Source of the DNA: Agrypnia vestita
Taxonomy: Eukaryota; Arthropoda; Insecta; Trichoptera; Phryganeidae
DNA: 64,000 nt
Reading direction: 5' to 3'
Assembly (NCBI GenBank): GCA_016648135.1
Contig: JADDOH010000176.1
Location: forward strand, 62,001-126,000
Shown here: positions 42,801 to 57,800 of the stretch, piece after piece
How positions within the stretch are numbered: position 1 is the first letter of the stretch
How the letters are laid out: each line of letters opens with the position of its first letter
Notes under the pieces: generated by a model
Told to the model about the DNA's origin: nothing
What the model saw: the letters and a program-made list of their open reading frames with translations, nothing else
Database searches by the model: none
Translations under genes and position numbers: made by a program

Positions 42801-45800
42801 GTAATACAAGGTATTTGTATAGTGCAATTACAAAATAATATTTTTACCAGAAAAAATCTGTCAATATTAATGGGAACCATTTAAAAATGAATTATTTTTA
42901 TGGTCTTTATTTTAAAAATTACTTAATACTCAATGGCAAAATATTTAATTATGATTGAAGCGATAACTGCATTTTCACTTGACAAGATTGACAACAGATA
43001 TTGCACCATGAAATGAATAGCTGTTAATAAATCGACCCATCTTATGTAAAGTACTTTAACTAATTCTTGGCTGATCGGGTACTTCATGTCTTTTTGATAA
43101 ATATTTAAAATTATAGTAACTTTGTTAATAAATTGTATCTATTGATCATATTATATAAAAAAAATATTGCCACTTTAATACCAGATATGAAATACCACTT
43201 AAATACCAGTGTGAAATACCAGAACAGGTAAAAATGTCAAATTTTCTAGTTATGTACAATACTTTATGTAGGAGCAGGGTTCGATATAGACAGACAGATA
43301 ATGTTAATTACACAGGATTTTATTACAAAATTATTACAGCTATTCAAATAAAACTAATCAATTCAGTGAGAAAATTAATATAACATCTCAAATAAAGAAA
43401 TATATATGTACTAGTAAAAGATTTGAATGAATATTTCCAGTGTCGAAAGTAATACGTATAAGGAGTCACATTTCATTATGACACTTAAAAAATAATTTTC
43501 TTAAACAGGTAAGATACTACTTATAAATTAATTAATATTTTTATTGTTAGAATGGTCTTACTATTCCTTAAACTTTTAAGGAATTGAATTAACGCATATT
43601 TTTGTATTGTTTAAACATTTAAACATAGAATCTAACATTTAAAAAAATTAAACGGCAACAAATTTTGTTATAATCTTTAGTTATGAAAATAAATAACAAG
43701 ATACCCACAACATCAACAAGTTCCTGCTTGGATGAGTCTTTCAAATCATACCAGTGTCCGTGGTCAATCCACTGGCGCAGTAATTCAAGAGGAGGTTGCG
43801 CTCCATAAACTTCCTTCTGTGGCATGCTCAAATCATCCACAAACAGAATGCACTATTAAAGAAAAAATACCTTAAATAAAATACGTTACACATTACATAA
43901 CACGTGTCATATCGTATCATGCAAGCACATATAATACATCAACCCCTTAAAATACGTTTTTCCTACATATTTCTTTCCCAGAGTTAACAACGGTATTAAC
44001 AACAATGTTCTTACTATTTGAATTCTGCAAACCTTCTGTAAAATATTACAAATTTTTCTAAAGCGCATTTTATAATATGTTATTTCTAATTTTCTATTTT
44101 TAATACAGTTTGGAGACATATTTTATATTGTGAGCTCGTGACAAAATTTATTCTTGATAATTAAAAAATGTAATATGTAATTAATTCACAATCAACATAA
44201 CATGCACAATCTAGGATTCATACCTGTTTACCCATTGATGGTCCAAAAACACCTTTTCTTCGTCTGTCTAACTTTGACATTATAATATCTTGGGTCTGAA
44301 ATAGATAACAAAAAAATATAAACAAAGTGAAAACAGGATAAGAGAAGTTACTCTAATAATTATTTTGTTTTCTCAATTAGTATGTATGTGATACCTGATT
44401 AGCAGTAGTTCTAGCAGAGAAGTTTATTGTATTTGTGATATATTTATTTCTCGGAAGGGACAAAAAGTGTCCGAGAACAACACAAGACTTTCCTGTACCT
44501 GTTGGACCTACTATTAGCAATGGAATCTTTTGGGTGATCAGACGATGGAGGAAGAATCGCAAACAAGCATTCTCATTTGTTTGAACGATAATTTCATTAA
44601 TCTAAAAGTATCAAATTTAATGTTAAAATCATTGTACAATCGAACACCAATCACCATTCAGAGTTTATTTCATTATTGAGTAGCAATGGAAAGAAGAAGC
44701 GAAAATTATATTTTACCCTTAATACATACGTATGTATTTAAGAAATGTACATGTAAAAAAATATATTTGTGAAATACCTTAGCATTTACAGGTATGGGTG
44801 GATCTTTCTCTAGCTCAACCCAACTAATCCACGTTCCTCCATTCTTCTTATCATAAACAAAGTCATATACAGATCCTTTATCGGGGAACACTTGATTTTT
44901 TGCAAGCTTAAAATTCTTTGGTCTGGGATTATGATCATCACCTCCATCTATAAGTTTGCTAAAGTATACATCAAACTTTTTACGGCTGTCACCTGTAAAT
45001 TGGCAATATAATTTTCTTTTTACAAAAAAAGTCGCTAATGAGAAAAAAAGAACCAAATTGATAAAATATATAATTTGTATACCAGTAATGGTGGCGCACA
45101 TCCCCCATACAATACTGAAGAGTAGAATGCACTGAAGCCAAATAGTGCTTACTTGATTTTCCCCTTCCAGCATTGCAGAGAAAAGTCTTGAGAAGGACTA
45201 AAATTTGATATAACACTCTGTTTATTACATAATTATTATTATTATTATTATTATTATTATTGATAATGGGCAGGCAGCTTAAGCTGATAGGCCCATATCA
45301 CTGTCTCTCATTTGAATATCCAGCCTATTCTTAAATTGGTTGACACTGGCTGCAGACACAACATCCTCGGGCAAACTGTTCCACATATTGACTATTAATT
45401 ATGTTTAATAATATGTTCCACATAATAATTATGTTTAATAATATGCATCAGATTATCCATGTTTCCTATGTTTAATCAAGTACCCGCTAAATTAATGTAA
45501 ATTTTTACTGACTGCAATAAAATAATTGCTATAAATAAACATGTCAATATTTGGACATGTGAGTCAGAATAGAGAAACAAACTCAATACGCTGCAGCTTG
45601 CTACTCGCACAAATATTTTTTTATAGAAACCCTACTTGCCAGTATGTACACAATTATTTGGAGTATTTTTCATTAAGTCTACCAATTTTGGAACCTAGAG
45701 TTCAACAACACATATATATTATGATAATAGGCATGATGACAGATTTTGAAATAATATTCTATATTGTAGGTACACGTCTACTATTACCGAAAATAACATT

Positions 45801-48800
45801 ATTTCAGTAATAAACTAAGTTTTTATGCAAATAATTGCATTTTAATTTTGCGCAAAAACGCCCGCAGGTGTCATTTCGTTTACGTGACGTCAAGCCTCAG
45901 TAAACATTGCATTGTGTCTATGGCAACGGTTCAAAGATATGGTGATGGGTACTGAGGCGTGACATCATTTGCTCTGACCAGTGTTTCAGTTAAAATAGCG
46001 GATTGCACAATTTTATACTTTTATTTTATTGAAAATCTTATTAATCTCAATGTGTATATTAAAACTGGATCATTTTTTAGAATCCTTTCAAAATATTTTC
46101 TTCTCTAAAATCAATTATTTTTTAATAGTCATCATGCCTATTTCTTCATTTATTGTTAAATCAATTAATCTTTTTAATGGGTAAATCCTTGCTTAAATCT
46201 TAATTAATGTTTACACAATGTAAAAAATTAAACTAGGATAAATTATTAAATATGTACTTACAAAAAATAGGTGAAGTTCACTAGTCTCAACAAAAAATTT
46301 GCATTTGTGTGTCAAGAAATTGAACACGGCAGGAACCAACCATTCTATCAATTCTACAAAGAGATCCATTTGTTCTGGAATAAGTTTCTTTGAAATTACA
46401 TTTTTGTAAGATTCAAACAGTGGCTCCCAACCTAAAATTATAAAATGTAACATGTAAACTTAAAATGTAAACTAACAACCTTGGTGAAAAATGCCAAATA
46501 CGCCAAAAACCAGGTTTGTCTATTGTATAATTCAGATAATGCATCTGTTAAAATTACATATTACTTTTTTTTATATCAAAACATATCAAATACAGTAAGA
46601 CCCCGTTAAATCGAACCCCGATAATTAAAAATTTTTCGGACACACAAGTCTCAAAATGTTATAATTTCATAGTAGATTGGCGATATTTCGAAAACTTCGG
46701 TAATTTGTAATTCGAAATAATTTTTAGCCCCTTGCGCCATTAATCCATACATTTCAGTTCACATAATACGAATTTTTTTTAAATTTGAAAAAATATTTTG
46801 ATATTTTTCACATGTGAGAACAACAAATATGTCAATATCGGAATAATAATAATAGAATAATAATAGAAATGTCACCACCTTTGTATTAGCATAATAAATA
46901 ATGCATTTTCAAAATGATTTCTTGAAATACGCAAAAATACAGACGTTTTTCACAAAATTTTTGGCGAATTTTGCAATCGCTTCTCAATTATTTTTTTGTA
47001 CCCGAATTCCGAGTAGCCGGGGTTTTGCATAGTTTGAAATGTTTTTTTGGGTTCCTTGAATTTAGAATTAACGAGGTTCTACCGTATTACGCTCCACACA
47101 TAACTCCACAATTCTATGACAACGAATAGATTTTTTGAGATTTTTTTCTTTTTTGCATATTGACCAAAAAATGGCCTTAAATCCATCTTCAGAAAGATAT
47201 GAAAGAAATGAGCTGTGAGCCGCAATCATGCACCAATGAGAATGGTTAATTCAAAAAGACCACTTCCCATGTGAGATCTGCGGCAGGATATGTGCTTCCC
47301 GACTTCTTTGATCTATAGTAATTAGTGTAGCATCCAGAAATTTAAAACTGTGTTCATACATTAGTATACGGAGTAAAAGGCAATGAGAAACCATTTATTT
47401 ATTTTTGCGTGTGAGATAACCCATCATTGTGAAATTTGTAACTTCAGGTGCTAATGTCCCGAAACTGTACTTTTTTGGCTTGATGTATTGAACTGTATTG
47501 GTGTGCTCAAGATGTGATATGTTTGGTGCTCATATACACTACATTATGGATACTGTGTGCCCTGATGGTGCTGCAGTCGTTGTGGGGCCCAGTTGGGGGC
47601 AGTGCGGGGGTAGAGTGTCGTTTTAAAAGGGGGCGGAGGGGATGGAGGAAATGGTAAACGTGGTCGACGTAAAGGATCCTAAAACCTGTCGACAACAGCT
47701 CGTAAACCCTGTGGCTTTCATCTTCTCTCTGCTTCGCGTGGTGGGCCCAAATTTGGGGACTTTCTGGTCCCTTTCCGGTGATTCCGTGGAGGCTAACATT
47801 TACAAATTCTTTCTTTATTAATAATCAAGTATTGGTACAAAGATTATATATGCAAACCAAGTTGTTTAGATTCCAAATAAATCATTCCACATCTTGATAC
47901 TGTGGCAGGCGAAGCCTGATCCAAATCTGCGGGCTCAAATATTAAATTCATCTTGTTGGACATCTGAAAATGAATAAGATGTTATGCCACATGTTCCATG
48001 TGCAGTCCTTATTTTGACGATCTAAAAGTTTTGATGAAGTTATGTTACCTGAATGATTTCCCCAGACATAAGGCACAACTTTTTATTGTCATCTAATACC
48101 GTGTTCATGTTTTCAATCCACACTGCGTCCACTGGCCCATCAAACATGATCCACTTGCGTTCTTTGGTTATAGATGAAGCAAAATCTCTAAATGTTATGG
48201 CCAAAACACCATCCGTCCTAAATGCAATTAATTTAAATTAATTAATTGAATAATGAATTGAGTCGTATATTTCCAGACACCGCTATAATAAATGTAAACA
48301 AACTTTCTAAAAAAACTAAGTGTAGATAATAAATAACATTTAACACAATAGGGTATAAATTACTTGACCTGCTGTAAATTGCTTTGGTTTGGAGTTAGCG
48401 GTGTCTGGAAATATATGACTCAATTGTAAAAGATGTTCACAAACTTTTACAATTCATTATTCAATTAATTACGTAGTTTCGTTATGTAGAAGTCATGAAA
48501 TAGAATACATATATAGAAAAAAATATGTGCATAGCTGATGAAAATTTGCAAGAAAACATAATATATGGTGAAACAGTGGTGCCCCATATATGGGGCATAA
48601 AAGCAAAAAAGGCAGCAATATCCAAAATAATTTGAATGCAGTCATCGGGGATTACTAATTTATAATGTACTCAGTTTGAGAGTTTATAGAAAACATAGCC
48701 TTTAAATTTATAATAAACATGCTTTTGAAAGGAATAGATGCAAAAAATTTAGAATTCAGTATATTTTAAATTCGTAATCGTCGGTAACTGCATTCAAAAC

Positions 48801-51800
48801 ATTTTTAAATGTATTTGGATATTGCTGCCTTCACTTTTATACCCCACATATGTAGCAAACCAATCAGTTTATAATTAAGGAATCGAATGTATCATGTATC
48901 AAGTTTATTTGATATAAATAATTTAGACTTGCCATTCATGAGATGCAGGATCAAAGCATCCGTACAGCTGTCCCATGGTGATGGCTTTTGGGTTTAAAAT
49001 CTTGTAGATAGCTGCAAATTCTTTGTGGCGAGCTGGAGGCTTTTGCAGTTGGAGGCAACGTAAAGCTTCAGCTAAAGTCTGAAAAAAATACATATGTTTA
49101 TAATTCAAAGGAATTTCATTCAGTAAGAAATTTCATTTTTGGATAACGATAATTTAACCTAACCTAATTAAACTAATCTAACTATAATCATACCATAAGG
49201 ATTAAGGTACTGCTCAGTTGCTTTGCTTGCTAAAGGTTTCTTATCCCCATTGAGTACTTAATATCACTAACTCTCAATATTAAAAAAACACAAAGTGCTT
49301 ATAAGATTCATATAAATATTAATAATTGCATAAATCTGTACATAAACATAAACATCCTTAGCCATCTAAAAATATTCTTCAAATAGAGTATTCTATTGAT
49401 ACCTGATATGAACATGTCTTCCCAGCCATTGGATCGCCGACAATCATCAGTCCATGTCTAACCAAAATCATTTCAAACACCTAGAATGTAATTTTAAAAA
49501 ATCAATAAATTCGTAGCTGTTTTAATTTTAAAATGCGTAAAAATGTAAAAAAAAAAGGATGCTTAGACAGGTAAACATAATGCACGTCAGAAAATCTAGT
49601 TAGAAGGAACACAACAAATCAGGACAGAAAATAAATTAGGATAAATTATAGAAGTCTCACGAAACAAAGCTATAAATATGAGAAAAGAGTGTGAAAGCCT
49701 TTTTATAGAATGTCCCAGGGCTTACAACCTTCACGAGCAGGCTTAAGCAATCACTCTGCACAATGCAACATTCACCAATTCCATTGTAAGAACATCTATA
49801 CTTTATCAAATTTTGAAAGTTCTATATAGGTATGTTCAAATCTATAAGGACAGAAAAAATTATCTTTTATTTGTAATTAGTGTACCTATTAAAAAAATTC
49901 TGAATACCTGAATAACTTTCTCCATGTACCAAGGTGTACCTTGCAGATTTCTTCGCCCTAGCTCTTCAGAAATGTGCCTTGTTAGCTCATCTCTGTCAGG
50001 CTGAGGTAAGTCAATACCCGGGAATAAGTCTTTGTAAATTCCAATAAACAATGATACATCCTATAGAAAATAAAATAATAAACGTATGTAGCTAGAAATA
50101 TTGTACAAATACTAATGATCAAGGACTGCATACTTACTTGCCAGAGGAATTTAGGTAGATTAATGTCTATGATAGCCCTAAGGACCAATTGGGACTCTAT
50201 TTGGATAATTCTTCTTCAGTGTCCCTGCCGCCACCAGCACTGATTTGACAGCGCGCATACCATAATCATAATGATTTTGTGAAGATAATTGTTCGGAGCA
50301 CAATTTATATGTTTGCACAATCTTTTCGGCAAGTCTAAAAAGAAATAATAATAACATGAATTACATAATAAAATTAAAAAACCATAGAACAAGAAATTTA
50401 ATACAATAATGAGCTTAAATGAAAAGTTTTAGTAGTAGACGGTAGGGTAGGTAAAGTAATGGACGGCAGGATAAAAATAATTTAGAAAATAATAAATTGG
50501 AAAATAATAAAACGCAAATCCAAATTCGAAAAAATACACAAAAATGTATGGCACAAAAAAATACACATAAATGTATAACACAAAAATATAATATTGAACA
50601 TATCAGAGAATAAACAATAAAATAAGTCCAAAATACATTACTGAGGAGCATATTTATATTGTAAATTAGACTCATGACATGCTCTCCCGCTTGTGTCAAA
50701 ATAAATACGCTATTGACAGGGATTCTTCAAATTTCGTAATTCAAAATGAACACAAATTTACAAGTTTGCACGTTCATAACTTCACGAGTTTTATATTTTA
50801 TCTACGTAATAATATTTTGTTGACAGAAAAAATATTTTTACCTTTTATAAAAAAATTTAAAAAATTAAAAAAAAATCTTTTAGTGCCCCAGTTAATCTGC
50901 AACCCGGTTAACGCAACCGTAACGGATAATCGGGAGTTTACTGTGTATGTAATTTAAGTATTGGTGATTACATAGAAAGACATTTTGTTATTTTTGTAGA
51001 ATGCAAATGAAAATAAAATTTAGTCTTTGAAAGAAAAATGAATTATTGATGATGTATTGTGATTGAGAGTAAAACAATCTTGCAAAAAAATATATGTACA
51101 TATTTCGGAAATTATAGTAGATATTTAAATATATATACAGTAAAACCCCGTTAATTCGAACCCCGATAATTCGAAATTCGCCATAATTCGAAATTTTTAA
51201 AACTTTTAAGTCCCAAATTATGAATTTCATAGTAAATTAACTCCGATAATTCGAAAACCCCGGTAATTCGTAATTTGAAATATTTTTTAGCCCCTTGCGC
51301 CGCAAATCAATACATTTTAGTTCGCGTAATTCGATTTTTTTTTTAAATTTGACGAAATTGAAAAAATATTTCGAGTTTTTTCGCAAGTGAAAACAACAAA
51401 TATGTCAATATCGGGTACTTTGAAATGTCGCGATCTATTTATTAGCATAATAAACATTGCGTTTTCGAAATGATTTCTTGAAATATGAAAAACAGACATT
51501 TTTCACAAAATTAATGGCTTTTTCGTGAGTTTTATGATTCTTTGCGTATTTCGCAATCAATTCACGGCACCTTATGGAATGCCCCTTTTCTATACATATT
51601 GTGTCGCGATCCCTAAAATTGGGGAATCCTGTGTATGCTTTCTTCAGTTGGCTGCCTTGATATGCGCAGATAGTTTAGTTTGCGGCATTTGCGCTAATCT
51701 TCATACCTAATCGCATTTTAAATTGTTTTTCATGTTTTTAAATTTGTCTTTAGTTCGATTTTTTTTCTAATCACTGTGTTTGTGTTAGTTTTTTTTAATT

Positions 51801-54800
51801 TTAAATTTATTAAATTTTTTTTACATCTCAGACCCACAAAAAATCACATTGATATTTGTCTGTAGGTGCATCAATATATATATATATATAAATTGTGGTT
51901 ACCAGAAATACATTCATATTAATTAATTAATTACAATAGATACAACAATACAAGAAACAATACAAAAATTACCAAAATCAAAATAAGTCTCTTTAATTTA
52001 GTAACATATTCATTAATTCTGTATTTTGCCCTTTTTTATTAATATCCATTTTGACACGACATGGGAATTTATTTAATATTTTTGGCATGACATATTTTAA
52101 TGTTTAATTTTCCTTGTAAGATGTTATTAGTGACTTATCTTATTGTTTCACGCATTTATTGACAATAGTATTTCTAGTAACCGTGCATTGTTGGTTTGAG
52201 CCGGAAAAAAGGCGGAATCAAAAGTTATTTCGCAAGTGAGGACAGCAAATATGCCAAAATGCCGCGATCTTTGAATTAACATAATAAATGTTGCGTTTTC
52301 AAAGTGATTTCTTTAAATATAAACATAAATTTAACGAAATTAACGGTTTTTCAAGAGTTTTACGATTTTCACAATCGCACCGCGATTTTTTTTTGTACCT
52401 AAAATTTCGAATTAACGGGGGCCCCTATAATTCGAAATTTATTTTTTGGGTCCCTTGAATTTCGAATTAACGAGGTTATACTGTATGTACTAACGGTCCG
52501 GCATTAACAAATCCATTAGAGTATAACGTAATTTCTCCAATCATCGCGTAATCTGGTACCATCATTGCGACAGTTCTGAATAATACTTTAAGATTATCCG
52601 GCAATTCCTGACGACCTGCATACCTGGAAATTCACAAATAAAAATAAATGTTTATTGATAATTTAAAAGTAATTACATTTGACCAAGAAACAAAGCAAAT
52701 TTTTTTTTTTTTTAAATGAAAAATAGAGATGTGAACACGGAATACGTGTCACATCAATATTCTTACTATTTTCTGTGGCTATCAATATTCTTACTATTTT
52801 CTATGGCTGAATACTTACCCAGGATTCATTGTAATGAAGCAAGTGCAAGTTGGATTAAGGGAAATTTCAGTTCCTTCAAATACAAAGCGGGTGACCTTTT
52901 TCATGACAGCCATCTGAATGCTGAGGATTTGTTGAGCAACAACGGATAACACTTCCAATTCAATCCGATTGAATTCGTCAAAGCATGCCCAGGCACCTGA
53001 TTGTGCCAATCCCTAATATATACAAAATAAAATTTGGTTATCATATCCATAATAAAATTCAATATCTTGCTAAACTTAGGATATATGAGTTATGTGTAAT
53101 AATGTAGTAAAAACTGTATTCAATATTGAGATGCTGCATTACGGAGTCGACGTCTGGACTATGTATATAAAAGAAGTCATTATTTAAAGGATGGAGGCAT
53201 TTGAGAGATATGATTATATCGATATTTACATATTATGTATTTATATTATTTTATAAAGGTGATTGCAAATTAATCAAATTTACAAGAAATCAGAGTTTTC
53301 ACTCCTCATTGTGGGGAATTCAAATTTTTTATGATGTAAAATATGTAAACCTACCAGGTTGTGTATTAACAACATTTATAATTATTATTAATCTCCATTT
53401 ACAAGTTACTTTGGTTCACAATAATAGAAATGTAATGTCACTTGATAAATACGGTGATTTAAAAAAAAAAGTATAAAATGAATTTAATGTTTCTAGTTTC
53501 ATTCTAATGTATGCATAATGCGGTTGGGCCTTTGTTGCTTTAAACAATACTCATATTATTTTTACTTTTCAAGTGCTTTCTAATGCCACCTGGAGAATAG
53601 ATTTTCTGGATAAAATAATTAAATTTTAAAGATCTCCTGGCTTGATCACGTTAATAATGAATATACATGATTAAGTGAAGAGAAGTTATAATGATTTTAA
53701 AAGAAAAGCAAGCTGCATACCTCGTACATATTCTTTGCAATGAAAAATATGATATCTGACAACTGCAGAGAAAATAGAAGAGAGCCGAGGCACATGTAGA
53801 AATACATTATTGTGGCTTACCTTAATACCTTAGAAATAAGCAATCTTATATATTTTGCACAGGATAAATCAGCACACTGCAACTTGCTTGCCAATCTTCC
53901 ATAGAAGACAACACATTGAGTTTACTTGAAGAGATATGAGAAGAAGAATAGTGATATATGTATATTGAGACAGCACAAAACCAACCCACCCAAGAAGAAT
54001 TTTTACTTTTATACTCATTGGGTAACTCGAATTTAAGAGCAATAAATAGAACCTTAAAGAATTTTCCAAGGGCCTTATAATCCAGTCCATCAGAGCAGTT
54101 GAAGACGACACACTTCTTGGCCACAGCTTTAGCTAGGTCCTTGCATGTTTCTGTTTTACCAGTCCCGGCAGGCCCCTCTGGGGCTCCCCCAAGGTTCAGT
54201 TTAAACGCGCCCATTAATGTTCTGGTTAGAAATATAATTAATAACAGATTATTAAATATCTATGTAATATATAAATAGAACTCAAAAACTCTCACAATTC
54301 TAGAATGCTTCTCATAGAAATTTGATATTTCGACAGTTCCCATGTAAATTGGATATTTAACAAAAAATGCTTTTTTGACTTTTTTTAAATGAAATTTAAA
54401 ATAATCAAATCTTTATAAATATTATCATTAGTATAAACAAAGGAGTCAAGCTAGGCACACGACGACGCTAGACCAGTCGGGCCTCTGCCGCAATATCAGG
54501 CAGACCTGTGCCACATTAAATCAGAGTTTCTTCGTTCATCATTTATTTTACTTCCTTGTACATCTTTATTTGCTCCCCGGCATATCTCCGGGAAGAAATA
54601 AACATTAACATCCAATCGCTCTTTCATTCCAGCGACCCAACAACCTTCTCTATAGATGTTAGAGGTGGTTAAGTTTCCAATACATGTCATTATCTACGTG
54701 ATTTTCAATTTCGCACAGAAAAAGAAAGAAGTCAAAATAGTTTTTTTATAAATAACATTTTCTCTCCTAAACCCAGTTGGGGGATACTTGGTATACGTTT

Positions 54801-57800
54801 TTATGGGAGACTTGATCACCCCAGATCAAGTGTAGCTTATTGATTTGTTTTCTTTTTATTTGGGATCCAGTATATCTAGAGTATATAAAACGATAAAAGA
54901 TGCTCAGGAAAAAAGAACGATTGATAAAAAGTCATCTGTGAGCAGAAATTACTCAGGAATGTTGAGTGGTTTTGTTACAATGAATAATTGTGTACCCAGG
55001 TACTTAAAATGTTAGTCAAAAAGTAAAGGTGTTGTTAAAAGTCAGTTTAATGAACACAATAAAAATTTCTATACTATACGATACTACCTAAGTGTATCAT
55101 GTATAAAATAGGGGAGACATGCTCCCCCCGGATCAAGTCATCCGTAGTGTGGGGATCAAGTCTCCTGCATGTATGGGACCATTCTCTTCTTCTACTGTTG
55201 GTGGATAATTATAAAATTTATAAACCAATGTAAATGATTATTACAACAAGAATACTCAATTAAATTCCACATCTTTGAGTATAATCTTGAGTATATATGA
55301 ATACTTGAGTAAGGATCAAGTCATCCATAGTGTGGGGATCAAGTCTCCTGCATGTATGGGACCATTCTCTTCTTCTACTGTTGGTGGATAATTATAAAAT
55401 TTATAAACCAATGTAAATGATTATTACAACAAGTATACTCAATTAAATTCCACATCTTTGAGTATAATCTTGAGTATGAAATATGATATACAATAAGGGA
55501 GTTAGACGTAAAAAACAAAAGAGGGATCAAGTATCCCGGTCTCCTATACATAATGTTTCGAATTATCAGGCTTTACTGTGTATAGTTTGTTATTACCTGA
55601 AGCATCTATCAGTTAGTGGTGTCGCAACCAGTCTACCGATGTTCCCTAAATATTCAAAGCCATATGCCACGTCTGTTGTTATCATGGAGCATGCTATTGC
55701 TTTATCTCGCCAGTAATATCTCAGCTGTGATATCCAGGTGAAGTCTGATACATCTGAGATTTTACGTTCCTCAATTTGACGAACTATATCACGACCTGTT
55801 CCAAACAATTTATTATTATTATATTTAGGCTGGCAATTTATTTATGAATTTGGCTGAAGAGTTATCTATAATTTATTACCATGAACATCAATGACTATAA
55901 GAGCTTCAACTGTCATTCTATTTCCTGGATCTAAGTCTCCTTGAACAAGATATACAATTTCATTGATTTGTTTTGTACACTTTTCGAGATACTGGGGAAC
56001 CTTATTGTGTCCAATGGCCTCACTTACCTGCACAATAAAAATAAGTACAATCTATCTTAAAGTAAAATGTAAAACAAAGTTAAAATATGTAGTAAACTCA
56101 TTATACCTCTGTTGTAAAGTGTATACAGTTTACCACTTGGACAATCTGTCCAGGCCATTGAATGACCCAATCACGTCTTGGTGTTGAGAAATATGCACCA
56201 ATGGATTCTAAGGAAATGTTCTGCAAGCTCATAATCATCAATTCTTCTAATTGAAGCAACCAACGCTCAACCATACCCTAAAAATATAGAAAGAGTATGA
56301 AATTTCTAGATTATAAACATACTTATTTTGTGTTGAGGATATAAATAATAATATATTTTTTAAACAATTAATGTGTGTACCTTTGCATCAGCAGGATTAA
56401 TGATATTGACAAGATAGACAATTTCATTTTCAGACGAAAGCATTCCAATTATTTCATCATCAGCATTGAACTTCAGTGAGTATATTCCCTCGAAGCACTT
56501 CTTGAGATGGGGTTGGACTCGCATTGGGTCCTTTGTTTCAGATAAGATTTCCAGAAGTTCATCATTAGACAAGAAAAAGAATCTACAACAAATAATAAAT
56601 TACTGCAATTAAGAAGAATATAATAAATTATAAATTATTTTTACTTTTAATATTTATTGCAAAAACATTTTGGTTAGTGACGTTTATAATATCATTACTA
56701 TTGATTAACTAAAATGTGAGTACAATGGCTTACCTAGGGAAGAACAATCTTTTCTTCTCCAAATAATCATTTAAACCTCTTTGAATTTCTGAAAGGAAGG
56801 CGTTAGATGACTTCAGGGCATTTAGGAGACCAGGATAGTTGGTTGCCTCGATAACATCTGGGTTTTTATATGTGGCTGACATTATTGCTCTCCACTGTTT
56901 ATCTACATCCTTGAAATTGCGAGCCTCTGTAGGCATCTGTCTCATGATGTCCTCAGATGAAAAGATTGGTTCCAAATACATCCAAACACCTTGCACCTAT
57001 TATAAAAAAGCAACAAATAAATAACATTACAAAGTTTTTTACTAATTACCGGAAATTATGATTCACAGATTTTTTTAAGATTAAAGGAATTAACGAATGG
57101 AAATCTCTACATAGATAATAAGTATAAGTCTTTAAACTGAGAACAGATCAAACGGCAGATTATGTATTTATGGTTTCTTCCACTTGCGTTCTGTAGCTAG
57201 TAAGATGGAACAGATTTCGTTCTTGCTTCCAATTTTGGAGTTCTGCAATAGGTAGGTATATATTTTTTTAATCACCTTCTATTTCTTCTGTTAAGATAGT
57301 GTAAATAAAAAAGAATTTGGCTATTCAGATGTGGTTTCTTAATCTTGGTTTTGTCATGGGAAGATTACAGGTGTGTGCAGTGAGTGCTTTGAAGCATGAC
57401 TTTTATACAAACACATACCTAAGTACTTGGGAAAAAAATCTAAATTGAATATTTATCTCACAGAATGTTATGGTAAGCATATTAAAATTTGAATTATATG
57501 ATAATAATTGTGATAAAAATATTACGAAATAAATATTTCATTGTGATTTTTTTCTAAATATATGGTTACATAAAAGTCATGCTCCAATATTTCCACTGCA
57601 TACCCCTGTAAGATTGTTATTGGACATTATCAAGCAACCTTTCAACATTAAGTGGTGATCTTCCAACATTGCATTGCAGGATATATCAATCCTTCGTCAA
57701 AAGAATGCAACATTTAGTCAGTGAAAATAGATTGGAATATTGTAAATAACATAATTACTCATGTATATTCGTATTTACAAATGCAATATGTACATATAAA

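Noticed and set aside
45841..46010. Promoter-like GC-richer patch with TGACGTCA-like motif
   Set aside because: Only a single short match (GTGACGTCA), with no ORF or exon following.
48921..48932. GT donor two bases from the GC donor of exon 14
   Set aside because: It leaves exon 14 out of phase with exon 15 and destroys the conserved HEWTDGVLA motif.
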